NCBI GenBank assembly: GCA_964618555.1
Contig: CAZUBF010000169.1
Span: 1 to 7,240, forward strand
Direction: 5' to 3'
Source: Calidifontimicrobium sp964618555
Lineage (GTDB): Bacteria > Pseudomonadota > Gammaproteobacteria > Burkholderiales > Burkholderiaceae_C
Length of the DNA: 7,240 nucleotides
A model generated the notes under the pieces. The model ran no database searches. It worked only from the letters and a program-made list of their open reading frames with translations, and had not been told where the DNA came from. Of this stretch, positions 1 to 5,763 are shown piece by piece (the stretch's first letter is position 1; every line of letters begins with the position of its first letter). A program made the position numbers and the translations under genes.

Positions 1-1210
1 TCGCGTGCAGCCGTTCGTCGACCTCGGCGTGGTGCCACGACAGCCGCAGCGCGTTCTGGCTCATCTCGAGCCCGGAGGTGGCCACGCCGCCGGCGTTGCT
101 CGCCTTGCCCGGCGCGTACAGCGTGCCGGCGGCGAGGAACACGTCGACCGCCTCGAGCGTGCTGGGCATGTTCGCGCCCTCGGCGACGCACCTGACGCCG
201 TTGCGCACCAGCGTGCGCGCGTCGTCACCGTCCAGTTCGTTCTGCGTCGCGCAAGGCAGCGCCACGTCGACCGGCACGTGCCAGGGCCGCTTGCCGGACT
301 CGAAGCGCAGCCCGTGCTGCTCGGCGAAGGCCGACAGCCGGCCGCGCTGCACGTTCTTCCAATCCATCACCGCGGCGAGTTGCTCCTCGGACAGGCCGTC
401 GCGCACGACCAGCGTGCCGTCGGAGTCCGAAAGCGTGAGCACGCGCGCACCCATCTCCATCGCCTTCTCGGCAGCGTACTGCGCGACGTTGCCCGACCCC
501 GAGATCGACACGCGCAGCCCGTCGAGGCCGAGACCCTGGCGGTGCAGCATCTCCTGCGCGAAGTACACCGTGCCGTAGCCCGTGGCCTCGGGGCGCATCA
601 GGCTGCCGCCGTAGGCCAGCCCCTTGCCGGTGAACACGCACGACGCGTCGTTGCTGAGCTTCTTCATCATGCCGGCCATGTAGCCGACCTCGCGGGCGCC
701 GACGCCGATGTCGCCGGCCGGCACGTCGGTGTCGCTGCCGAGGTGGCGGTACAGTTCCAGCATCAGCGCCTGGCAGAAGCGCATCACCTCGCCGTCGCTC
801 TTGCCCTTGGGGTCGAAGTCCGAACCGCCCTTGCCGCCGCCCATCGGCAGCGTCGTCAGGGCGTTTTTCAAGGTCTGCTCGAAGCCGAGGAACTTCAGGA
901 TCGACAGGTTCACCGAGGGGTGGAAGCGCATGCCGCCCTTGAACGGGCCGATCGCACTGCTGTGCTGCACGCGCCAGGCGCGGTGGACCTGCGTGCGGCC
1001 CTGGTCGTCGACCCAGGCGACGCGGAACTGGATCACCCGCTCGGGCTCGACCAGCCGTTCGAGCAGCGCCTGCTCGGCGTACTGCGGATGCGCCTGCACG
1101 AAGGGCCACAGGCTCTGCATCACTTCGCGCACGGCCTGCAGGAACTCGCTCTGGTGTGCGTCGCGCGCGCGCACCGCGGCGAGGAACTCGTCGAGGGACT
1201 GGTACTTCAC
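1..1210 (-). CDS. gdhA: NADP-type glutamate dehydrogenase (3' end beyond window)
   Basis: Cytoplasmic enzyme that interconverts 2-oxoglutarate plus ammonium and L-glutamate, a main ammonium assimilation step. The visible 403 residues align by eye almost throughout with the hexameric bacterial GdhA family of about 447 residues, so roughly 45 C-terminal residues lie beyond position 1. Visible family motifs are the substrate-binding segment GPFKGGMRFHPS (Lys near residue 91), the glycine-rich PMGGGKGG with the catalytic Lys near residue 127, the DTDVPAGDIGVG block, the Rossmann motif GSGNVAQYAAEKA of the nucleotide-binding domain, and the late blocks LPCATQNELD, AEGANMPST and NAGGVATSGLEMSQNA. 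I chose the GTG start at 1210 because GGAAGG lies 6 bases upstream (1222-1217) and the product begins VKYQSLDEFLA, as the family does. NADP rather than NAD preference is inferred from similarity to the E. coli-type enzyme. It is divergent from the receptor gene and functionally unrelated to the nir cluster. Confidence 0.95.
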   Translation of the reverse strand, partial: MKYQSLDEFLAAVRARDAHQSEFLQAVREVMQSLWPFVQAHPQYAEQALLERLVEPERVIQFRVAWVDDQGRTQVHRAWRVQHSSAIGPFKGGMRFHPSVNLSILKFLGFEQTLKNALTTLPMGGGKGGSDFDPKGKSDGEVMRFCQALMLELYRHLGSDTDVPAGDIGVGAREVGYMAGMMKKLSNDASCVFTGKGLAYGGSLMRPEATGYGTVYFAQEMLHRQGLGLDGLRVSISGSGNVAQYAAEKAMEMGARVLTLSDSDGTLVVRDGLSEEQLAAVMDWKNVQRGRLSAFAEQHGLRFESGKRPWHVPVDVALPCATQNELDGDDARTLVRNGVRCVAEGANMPSTLEAVDVFLAAGTLYAPGKASNAGGVATSGLEMSQNALRLSWHHAEVDERLHA

Positions 1211-1216
1211 GGACAA

Positions 1217-1222
1217 CCTTCC
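1217..1222 (-). promoter_or_regulatory. Ribosome binding site of gdhA
   Basis: GGAAGG on the minus strand, 6 bases before the GTG at 1210. It decides that start against an in-frame TTG at 1216-1214, which would abut the site without a spacer. Confidence 0.7.
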
Positions 1223-1250
1223 GGGTGAGGGCTTCGGGGTCGGCCGCGGC

Positions 1251-1318
1251 GACGGCCCCGGCTGGCGAATGCCGGTGCATCGCGCACCGGCGATGCGCGC
1301 CGTTGCACCGGGGCCGTC
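1251..1318 (-). repeat. Nested inverted repeats upstream of gdhA
   Basis: Outer arms GACGGCCCCGG (1251-1261) and CCGGGGCCGTC (1308-1318) are perfect 11-base complements. Between them lie two overlapping inner hairpins that cannot form together: GCCGGTGC (1271-1278) with GCACCGGC (1284-1291), and GCATCGC (1277-1283) with GCGATGC (1290-1296). The element ends 41 bases before the gdhA start, so it may be in the mRNA leader if transcription starts further upstream. A switch or attenuator role is conjecture; it could also be an operator. Confidence 0.5.
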
Positions 1319-1324
1319 ATTTTA

Positions 1325-1346
1325 GGGGGGCGCTGCATCGCCCCCC
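1325..1346. repeat. G-tract/C-tract stem-loop
   Basis: GGGGGGCG (1325-1332) and CGCCCCCC (1339-1346) pair perfectly around a 6-base loop CTGCAT. Neither strand has a T-run immediately 3' of the stem, so it does not look like a standard intrinsic terminator. A 12-base perfect palindrome, GGCGAGCTCGCC, follows at 1353-1364. Confidence 0.5.
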
Positions 1347-1460
1347 CAGGCCGGCGAGCTCGCCTGTCGCCCCAGGTCGACACTGACTCCCAAGCTAACC
1401 CAGATCAAGTCAAATCCGTGCCGCGACGGCTAATGTGCCCGCGCGATGCAGACGATGCAA

Positions 1461-1465
1461 TGGAG
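1461..1465 (+). promoter_or_regulatory. Ribosome binding site of the TonB-dependent receptor
   Basis: TGGAG, 6 bases before the GTG at 1472. It favours this start over the ATG at 1460-1462, which has no purine-rich site before it and overlaps this one. Confidence 0.5.
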
Positions 1466-1471
1466 TACGGT

Positions 1472-3418
1472 GTGATCAAGCAGAGGGTGGCGCCGGGATG
1501 GCGCGTGGTGGGTGTTTCGCTGTCGGCCGTGGCGACCGCCGCGGCATGGGCCCAGCCGGGCGTCGAGGTGCCGCCGACGGTGGTGGTCACCGCGACGCGC
1601 CACCCGATGCTCGAGGTCGACGCCCCCGCGGCGATGAGCGTGGTCACCCGCCGCGACATCGAACAGCGCGGCGCCGACGGCGTGCTCGACGCGATCCGCG
1701 GCGAGACGGGGCTGAGCCTGCAGGGGCGCAGCATCGGTGGGCGCAAGGTGCTGTCGATCCGTGGCATGGACAGCAAGCACACGCTGTTCCTCGTCGACGG
1801 GCGGCGCGTCGGCGCCAGCGATGGCGTGATCGGGCACTCCGACTTCCAGTACGACTGGATCGCCGTCGACGACATCGAGCGCATCGAGGTCGTGCGCGGC
1901 CCGCTGTCGGTGCTGTACGGCTCCGAGGCGATGGGCGGCGTGGTGAATGTCATCACGCGCCAGCCGGGGGAGCGTTGGCGCCTGGGCACGCGCGTCGAGA
2001 AGTCGTGGGCCGACGGCAGCCGCGGCGGCGACGGCTGGCGCGTCGGCGCGCAGGTCGATGGACCGCTGTCGCCGCGCTGGTCGCTGCGCGCCGGCGCCGC
2101 CAAGTCCGAGCGCGATGCGCTGGCCTCGGTCGCGGACCCGCGCATCGACGAGCTCGAAGGCCGCGACAAGCGCGACGGCTGGGTCGGCCTGGGCTGGCGC
2201 CCGGCCGAAGGGCACCGCGTCGACCTCGAGCACCGTGAGGGGCGCGAGGACCGCGCGGCCGGCGCTCGCGAGCGCAGCGGCCAGCGGCGCTACCACGACA
2301 CCGTCAACGACATCGCACGCAGCCTCAGCTCCATCGGCTGGGACGCCGACTGGGGTGGCGCACGCGGCCTGGCCACGCAGCTGCGCGCCTATCGCGCGAC
2401 GATCGACGTCGAGAACCGGCGCACCGCGGGCGTCGCGATCAATCCGCCGCAACGCATCGAAGACCACGTGCTCGAGGGCCAGGCGCGCTTCGATCTCGGC
2501 GCGCACGCGCTGACCACCGGGGTCGAGGCGCGCAACGAGTCGCTCGAGGACCCGGGGCTGCCCGGCGGGCGGTCGATCGCGCAGCACCGCTCGCTGTACC
2601 TGCAGGACGAGCTGGCGCTGGCGCAGCGGCTGAACCTGACGCTGGGGTTGCGCCACGATCGTCACCAGCTCTTCGGGCACGAGTGGAGCCCGCGCGCGTA
2701 CCTGGTGTGGCGCCTGGACGACGCATGGACCGTCAAGGGCGGCTACAGCCACGGCTTCAAGGCGCCGAACCTCAAGCAGATCGTGCCCGGCGCGCGCCGC
2801 GAGGGCCCGAACAGCTTCCTCGGCAACCCCGACCTGCGCCCCGAAACGAGTGACGCGATCGAGCTCGGTGTCGGCTACTCCGCCGGCGGCCGCGAAGCGC
2901 AGCTGATGGTGTTCGAGCAGCGCATCGACGACCTGATCGAGGTGAGGCTGGTGGCTCCCGGTCCGGTGCCCGGCGTCGGCACCTTCACCTACGAGAACCT
3001 CGAGCGTGCGAGGCTGCGCGGCGTCGAGGCGTCGTACGCGCAGCCGTTGGGCGCCGGGTTCACCACGCTGGTCAGCTACACCTACCTCGACGCCGCGGAC
3101 GGCGACGGCCACCGGCTCGAGCGCCGCCCGCGCCACAGCGCCACCGCGCGGCTCGACTGGCAACAAGGCGGCTGGCGTGCCGGCGTGCGCGCCGAGTACA
3201 GCGCCGACCAGATGCTGCCGCCGGCCAGCGGGCCGGCGCAGCGCGCCCCCGACGTGACGCTGCTCGGCGCGCACCTCGCCCGCTCGCTGACACCGCAGTG
3301 GGATCTGACGCTGGGCATCGACAACCTGACCGACGTGCGGCTGGCCGACGAGTCGCCGCTGTTCACGCACGTCGAACTGCCGCGCACCTGGCGCGTGGCG
3401 CTGCGCGGGCGCTTCTGA
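1472..3418 (+). CDS. TonB-dependent outer-membrane receptor (siderophore/colicin receptor type)
   Basis: Outer-membrane gated channel that would import a scarce ligand, most likely a ferric siderophore, using TonB energy. From the GTG at 1472 the product is 648 residues. A positively charged start (MIKQR) and a hydrophobic stretch end at AWA-QPG near residue 27, a good Sec signal peptide. A TonB-box-like VVVTATR follows at about residues 37-43. The plug domain spans about 45-165, with RKVLSIRGMD, TLFLVDGRRV, IERIEVVRGPLSVLYGSEAMGGVVNVITR-type blocks. The rest is a beta-barrel with YSHGFKAPNLKQ, the late block GNPDLRPETSDAIELG, and a terminal phenylalanine (VALRGRF) typical of outer-membrane proteins. 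The GTG is chosen because TGGAG (1461-1465) lies 6 bases upstream and it gives a compact signal peptide; an ATG at 1460 and a GTG at 1418 are in-frame alternatives. The overall look is CirA/FepA-like, but the ligand cannot be read from sequence. It stands alone, converging on the nir cluster. Confidence 0.88.
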   Translation: MIKQRVAPGWRVVGVSLSAVATAAAWAQPGVEVPPTVVVTATRHPMLEVDAPAAMSVVTRRDIEQRGADGVLDAIRGETGLSLQGRSIGGRKVLSIRGMDSKHTLFLVDGRRVGASDGVIGHSDFQYDWIAVDDIERIEVVRGPLSVLYGSEAMGGVVNVITRQPGERWRLGTRVEKSWADGSRGGDGWRVGAQVDGPLSPRWSLRAGAAKSERDALASVADPRIDELEGRDKRDGWVGLGWRPAEGHRVDLEHREGREDRAAGARERSGQRRYHDTVNDIARSLSSIGWDADWGGARGLATQLRAYRATIDVENRRTAGVAINPPQRIEDHVLEGQARFDLGAHALTTGVEARNESLEDPGLPGGRSIAQHRSLYLQDELALAQRLNLTLGLRHDRHQLFGHEWSPRAYLVWRLDDAWTVKGGYSHGFKAPNLKQIVPGARREGPNSFLGNPDLRPETSDAIELGVGYSAGGREAQLMVFEQRIDDLIEVRLVAPGPVPGVGTFTYENLERARLRGVEASYAQPLGAGFTTLVSYTYLDAADGDGHRLERRPRHSATARLDWQQGGWRAGVRAEYSADQMLPPASGPAQRAPDVTLLGAHLARSLTPQWDLTLGIDNLTDVRLADESPLFTHVELPRTWRVALRGRF

Positions 3419-3808
3419 CGGTGGGTGGCCGACCCTGGCGCGGCGCGGTGGCTTCGCGTCGCACGCCGGACGGCACGACCGGCATGCAGCCCAGATCGAG
3501 CGCCGGCTGACGTGTCTCGTGGCCCGCGTGGGCCTTGTCCATGGACAGGTGCAGCGGTCTGTCGAGCGGCCCCGGACTTGCAGGCAGTTTGCGGCCTTGC
3601 GGCGCATCGCCTGCCTGGCCCGACGGCGAGGACCTCATCGCCGTTCGAGCATCCGCGGCCACCGCCGGCGCTGCACCCGCCCGGTGCGCGCACGCCCGAG
3701 CTCTCGCCGCATGCAAGCGCTGCGGGCCGCGCGTGCGCGGCTACCCTGACGAGACCCCGAGGCCGACCGCGCACCGCGCAGCATCGAGCGCCGGGCCCGG
3801 CTCCCCAC
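3419..3808. other. Non-coding gap between convergent genes
   Basis: About 390 bases between the 3' ends of the receptor gene and the cupredoxin gene. Open frames here are arginine- and alanine-rich artefacts of high GC and resemble no protein I know. Short symmetric elements are present: GGCCC-GCGT-GGGCC (3521-3534, followed by TTGTCC on the plus strand), the perfect palindrome TGTCCATGGACA (3536-3547), CAGGCAG (3581-3587) with CTGCCTG (3611-3617), GCCGCG-CGTG-CGCGGC (3726-3741) and the palindrome GCCGGGCCCGGC (3790-3801), the last only 7 bases past the cupredoxin stop. Some of these may end transcription from both sides, but none has a T-run typical of an intrinsic terminator. Confidence 0.5.
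3726..3741. terminator. Possible stem-loop terminator between convergent genes
   Basis: GCCGCG (3726-3731) and CGCGGC (3736-3741) form a 6-base-pair stem around the loop CGTG. It lies about 70 bases past the cupredoxin stop on the minus strand. No T-run follows on either strand, so termination is only a guess. Confidence 0.2.
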
Positions 3809-4147
3809 TCAGTCGGTGACGACGACGACGCCTTTCATCTCGGGGTGTGGGCTGCACGTGTAGGGGTAGCGCCCAGGCTTGTCGAAGCGGTGCTCCCAGC
3901 TCTCGCCGGGAAAAAAACGCGGCGACTCGAAGCCGCCTTCGCCCGTGAACAGCACCGAGTGGCTGGTGCGGCGCTCGTTGTTGGTCCAGCGCACCGTCGT
4001 GCCGACCTTGACGGTCAGCTCGGCCGGCACGTACTGGTTGCCGCGGATGTCGACGTCGACGACGGCGGCCAGCGCCGGCGCGCCGCCGAGCGCGGCCAGC
4101 GCCACGGCGGCGCACAAGCGCCGTCGTCCGCGCACGGTCTTGTTCAC
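3809..4147 (-). CDS. Secreted cupredoxin (plastocyanin/amicyanin-like type-1 copper protein)
   Basis: A predicted 112-residue periplasmic blue-copper electron carrier. Residues 1-27 are a Sec signal peptide (Arg-rich start, hydrophobic core, APALA cleavage region), leaving a mature protein of about 85 residues. The cupredoxin fold is supported by NQYVPAELTVKVGTTVRWTN and by a full type-1 ligand set: His63 in TSHSV, then Cys98, His101 and Met104 in YTCSPHPEMKG. The short Cys-x2-His-x2-Met loop resembles amicyanin, but no methylamine dehydrogenase gene is visible, so I do not use that name. The GTG start at 4147 overlaps the stop of the upstream cytochrome gene (GTGA), which suggests translational coupling. 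No strong ribosome binding site is seen. Its place at the end of the nirS-nirT-nirB-like series suggests that it passes electrons to NirS or receives them from the upstream cytochromes; this partnership is inferred from position only. Confidence 0.88.
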   Translation of the reverse strand: MNKTVRGRRRLCAAVALAALGGAPALAAVVDVDIRGNQYVPAELTVKVGTTVRWTNNERRTSHSVLFTGEGGFESPRFFPGESWEHRFDKPGRYPYTCSPHPEMKGVVVVTD

Positions 4148-5010
4148 TGCTTGGCCGCGGTGATGTCGGCCTTCGTGTCGAGGCCCAGCGTGTAGCCGAG
4201 CGAGACGTGGTGGAAGCGCCCGGCGGCGTGGTCGTCGTGGATCGCGAAGCCGAAGTTGTAGGTCTTGCCCGGCGCCAGCGTGATGTCGCCGTCGCCGCCG
4301 GAAAGCTTGCGCGTGAACACGACGACCCACTCGTCGCCCTTCTTCTCGCCCTTGGCCTCGACCAGTGCCTTGCCACCTTCCATCACGCGCTTGTCGGCGA
4401 CGTGGCCGTCGAACTTGGCGCCCTTGCTGGTCCACTGCAGCAGGTCGTAGAACTTGCCGCCGGCCAGACTGCCGTCCTTGACGTACTTGGTCTTCTGGTC
4501 GTTCGCGCCGGGCATCGTGCGCGCGTCGGCGTGGCAGCTCTCCCAGCAGCCCGACAGGTTGGCGCCGGCGACCTTGTTGTCGTCGAGCATGAACGCCAGC
4601 TTGACCTGGTTGTCCTTGTCCATCTTGTCGGCGCCGCCAGCCGGCTGCTTCCACGAGAAGCGCAGGTACAGGTTGGCGCCGTCGTGCGCCGCCTGCACCT
4701 GCACCGGGATCGAGCCGGCCTTGCCCTTGACCGGCGCGGGCTCGATCTTCTGGCCGCCGGCCATCTTCTTGCCCATGTCGGCGGTCTCGTCGTGGTGGCA
4801 GCTGGCGCAGGTCTCGCCCTTGCGCAGCGCACGTGCGCCGCCGTGCTCGGTGCCCTTGGTGATCCATTCCATCGGCGACACGCCGGGGTAGAACACCGTG
4901 ATCTTGGTCGCCGGCACCTTGCCCCAATCGGGGGGCGCAGCCGAGGACTGGGCGGCCGCCAGCGCGAGCAGCGCGGCCGCAGCGAGAGTCTTCAGGGTCG
5001 TGGGCTTCAT
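4144..5010 (-). CDS. nirB: Periplasmic cytochrome c-552, NirB-type, with ethylbenzene-dehydrogenase-like heme-binding domain
   Basis: A predicted 288-residue secreted c-type cytochrome. A signal peptide covers about residues 1-24 (KPTTLK start, alanine/leucine core, SSAA cleavage region). A standard heme site CASCH lies at 68-72. A second cysteine pair at 155-160, CWESCH, has three residues between the cysteines instead of two. The remainder resembles the heme-binding domain shared by cytochrome c-552 and the gamma subunit of ethylbenzene dehydrogenase: AAHDGANLYLRFSW, the VKLAFMLDD strand, and the C-terminal block FAIHDDHAAGRFHHVSLGYTLG. The symbol is used in the Pseudomonas stutzeri sense (diheme c-552 in nirSTB), not for NADH nitrite reductase; it rests on remembered gene order and domain type. 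It starts 45 bases after the nirT-like stop, with only a weak GCGAG as a possible ribosome site. The likely role is periplasmic electron transfer in nitrite respiration. An uncharacterised multiheme electron carrier outside denitrification remains possible. Confidence 0.8.
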   Translation of the reverse strand: MKPTTLKTLAAAALLALAAAQSSAAPPDWGKVPATKITVFYPGVSPMEWITKGTEHGGARALRKGETCASCHHDETADMGKKMAGGQKIEPAPVKGKAGSIPVQVQAAHDGANLYLRFSWKQPAGGADKMDKDNQVKLAFMLDDNKVAGANLSGCWESCHADARTMPGANDQKTKYVKDGSLAGGKFYDLLQWTSKGAKFDGHVADKRVMEGGKALVEAKGEKKGDEWVVVFTRKLSGGDGDITLAPGKTYNFGFAIHDDHAAGRFHHVSLGYTLGLDTKADITAAKQ

Positions 5011-5055
5011 GGTCGTGAACTCGCTGGGTGGATGGAGCAGGGGCCGGGCGCGAGC

Positions 5056-5652
5056 TTACTCGTCCGCCTCGGTCATGCCCTGCGGCTTGTGATGCGCGAT
5101 GCCCTTGTGGCAGTCGATGCAGGTGTCGTTGTTCTTCACCGCCAGCTCGTGCGAGCGGCGTGCGCGTGGCTGCTGCTTCTCGGCATCCATGCTCGCCAGC
5201 GTGTGGCAGTTGCGGCACTCGAGCGAATCGTTGGCCTTCATGCGCGCCCACTCACGACGTGCCAGCTCGAGCCGCTTGGCCTCGAACTTCTCGGGCGTGT
5301 CGATGGTACCCGTGACCTTGCCGTACAGCTCGCGCGAGGCCTGCACCTTGCGGATCATCTTGGGCACCCATTCCTTGGGCACGTGGCAGTCGGCGCACAC
5401 CGCCCGCACGCCGGTGCGGTTGGTGTAGTGGATCGTGTTGTTCGAGTACTCCTTGTACACGTTGTTGCGCATCTCGTGACAGCTGATGCAGAACTGCTCG
5501 GTGTTCGTGACCTCGACGACGGTGTTGAAGCCGCCCCAAAAGAGGATACCCGCCGCGAACCCGAGTGTCAGCAGCGCCAGCAGCGAGTACTTGCGGCTCG
5601 GGCGCCGCAGTCGCTGCCACCAGCTGCCGCGGTCGGATGATTGTTCGTCCAC
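5056..5652 (-). CDS. nirT: NapC/NirT-family membrane-anchored tetraheme cytochrome c
   Basis: A quinol-oxidising cytochrome of 198 residues that would pass electrons from the membrane quinol pool to periplasmic carriers for NirS. An N-terminal cytoplasmic stretch rich in Arg/Lys is followed by one membrane anchor at about residues 22-45. Four heme-binding motifs follow in the periplasm: CISCH (55-59), CADCH (86-90), CRNCH (146-150) and CIDCH (178-182). Length, four hemes and the EFCISCHEM-type first motif fit NapC/NirT. The choice of NirT over NapC rests on position directly after nirS. The GTG start at 5652 is preceded by AGGGAGG with an 8-base spacer; an upstream in-frame ATG at 5709 would run back into the intercistronic stem-loops and has no comparable support. 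It lies 111 bases after nirS, and the cytochrome c-552 gene follows 45 bases later. Confidence 0.9.
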   Translation of the reverse strand: MDEQSSDRGSWWQRLRRPSRKYSLLALLTLGFAAGILFWGGFNTVVEVTNTEQFCISCHEMRNNVYKEYSNNTIHYTNRTGVRAVCADCHVPKEWVPKMIRKVQASRELYGKVTGTIDTPEKFEAKRLELARREWARMKANDSLECRNCHTLASMDAEKQQPRARRSHELAVKNNDTCIDCHKGIAHHKPQGMTEADE

Positions 5653-5660
5653 GAGAGGGC

Positions 5661-5667
5661 CCTCCCT
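5661..5667 (-). promoter_or_regulatory. Ribosome binding site of nirT, inside a short hairpin
   Basis: AGGGAGG on the minus strand, 8 bases before the GTG at 5652. It overlaps the perfect 10-base palindrome GAGGGCCCTC (5664-5655). The site could therefore pair with bases just before the start codon in a small stem of about 5 pairs, including one G-U. Confidence 0.6.
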
Positions 5668-5707
5668 GCGTCGGTTCCGGGCACCGTCGGCACCGGCGGG
5701 CGCGGCC

Positions 5708-5737
5708 ACGCCGCGGCGCCCGAGGGCACCGCGGCGT
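5708..5737 (-). repeat. Second intercistronic stem-loop, nirS-nirT
   Basis: Arms ACGCCGCGG and CCGCGGCGT (5708-5716 and 5729-5737) are perfect 9-base complements. The hairpin continues inward through one more opposing pair and GCC/GGC to a 4-base loop. That extra pair is U-G in minus-strand RNA but C-A in plus-strand RNA, so the long hairpin of about 13 pairs is better in the direction of the nir operon. It directly abuts the stem-loop at 5738-5759. There is no T-run. Confidence 0.6.
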
Positions 5738-5759
5738 ACCGGCCGCCGCTGCGGCCGGT
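5738..5759 (-). repeat. First intercistronic stem-loop, just after nirS
   Basis: ACCGGCCGC (5738-5746) and GCGGCCGGT (5751-5759) form a perfect 9-pair stem with a 4-base loop, starting 4 bases past the nirS stop. No T-run follows. It could be a partial terminator or a block to 3' exonucleases that stabilises nirS mRNA; the sequence does not separate these. Confidence 0.6.
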
Positions 5760-5763
5760 GGGG

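Larger units (their letters stand above)
1211..1471. promoter_or_regulatory. Divergent intergenic region between gdhA and the receptor gene
   Basis: About 260 bases without a convincing gene, carrying the upstream regions of two divergent genes. The gdhA-proximal part (1251-1364) is very GC-rich and packed with inverted repeats. The stretch 1381-1436 is the least GC-rich and is the most likely place for promoters. Only weak candidates are visible: TTGACT on the minus strand (1413-1408) without a matching -10, TAAAAT on the minus strand (1324-1319) without a matching -35, and TAATGT on the plus strand (1431-1436). No Fur-like box, FNR-like palindrome or cobalamin riboswitch box was recognised. 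Confidence 0.5.

Noticed and set aside
5..1228. A 407-codon open frame on the plus strand opposite gdhA
   Set aside because: Mirror frame of a strongly recognised gdhA in GC-rich DNA; the His/Arg/Ala-rich product resembles no family.
1401..1415. Possible FNR/Dnr-type box (TTGAC...TTGATC on the minus strand)
   Set aside because: Only one half-site resembles TTGAT-N4-ATCAA; the second half does not match, and it is not upstream of the nir genes.
1211..1471. Cobalamin riboswitch or Fur box upstream of the TonB-dependent receptor
   Set aside because: No B12-box-like or GATAATGATAATC-like sequence could be found.
1472..3418. NosA/OprC copper receptor for denitrification
   Set aside because: The protein lacks the Met-rich or His-rich segments expected of that group and looks CirA/FepA-like.
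1430..3607. A 725-codon open frame on the minus strand opposite the receptor gene
   Set aside because: Antisense artefact of GC bias; the plus-strand frame has signal peptide, plug and barrel motifs.
3809..4147. Amicyanin partner of methylamine dehydrogenase
   Set aside because: The copper loop is amicyanin-like, but no mau genes are present; the neighbours are nitrite-respiration genes.
3809..5251. Reading the cupredoxin as the end of a 480-residue fusion
   Set aside because: The upstream part of that frame is a shadow of nirT and the c-552 gene; the GTG at 4147 gives a clean signal peptide and a 4-base overlap.
4207..5640. A 477-codon open frame on the plus strand opposite the c-552 and nirT genes
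   Set aside because: It covers two clear cytochrome genes with heme motifs on the other strand and has no recognisable domain.
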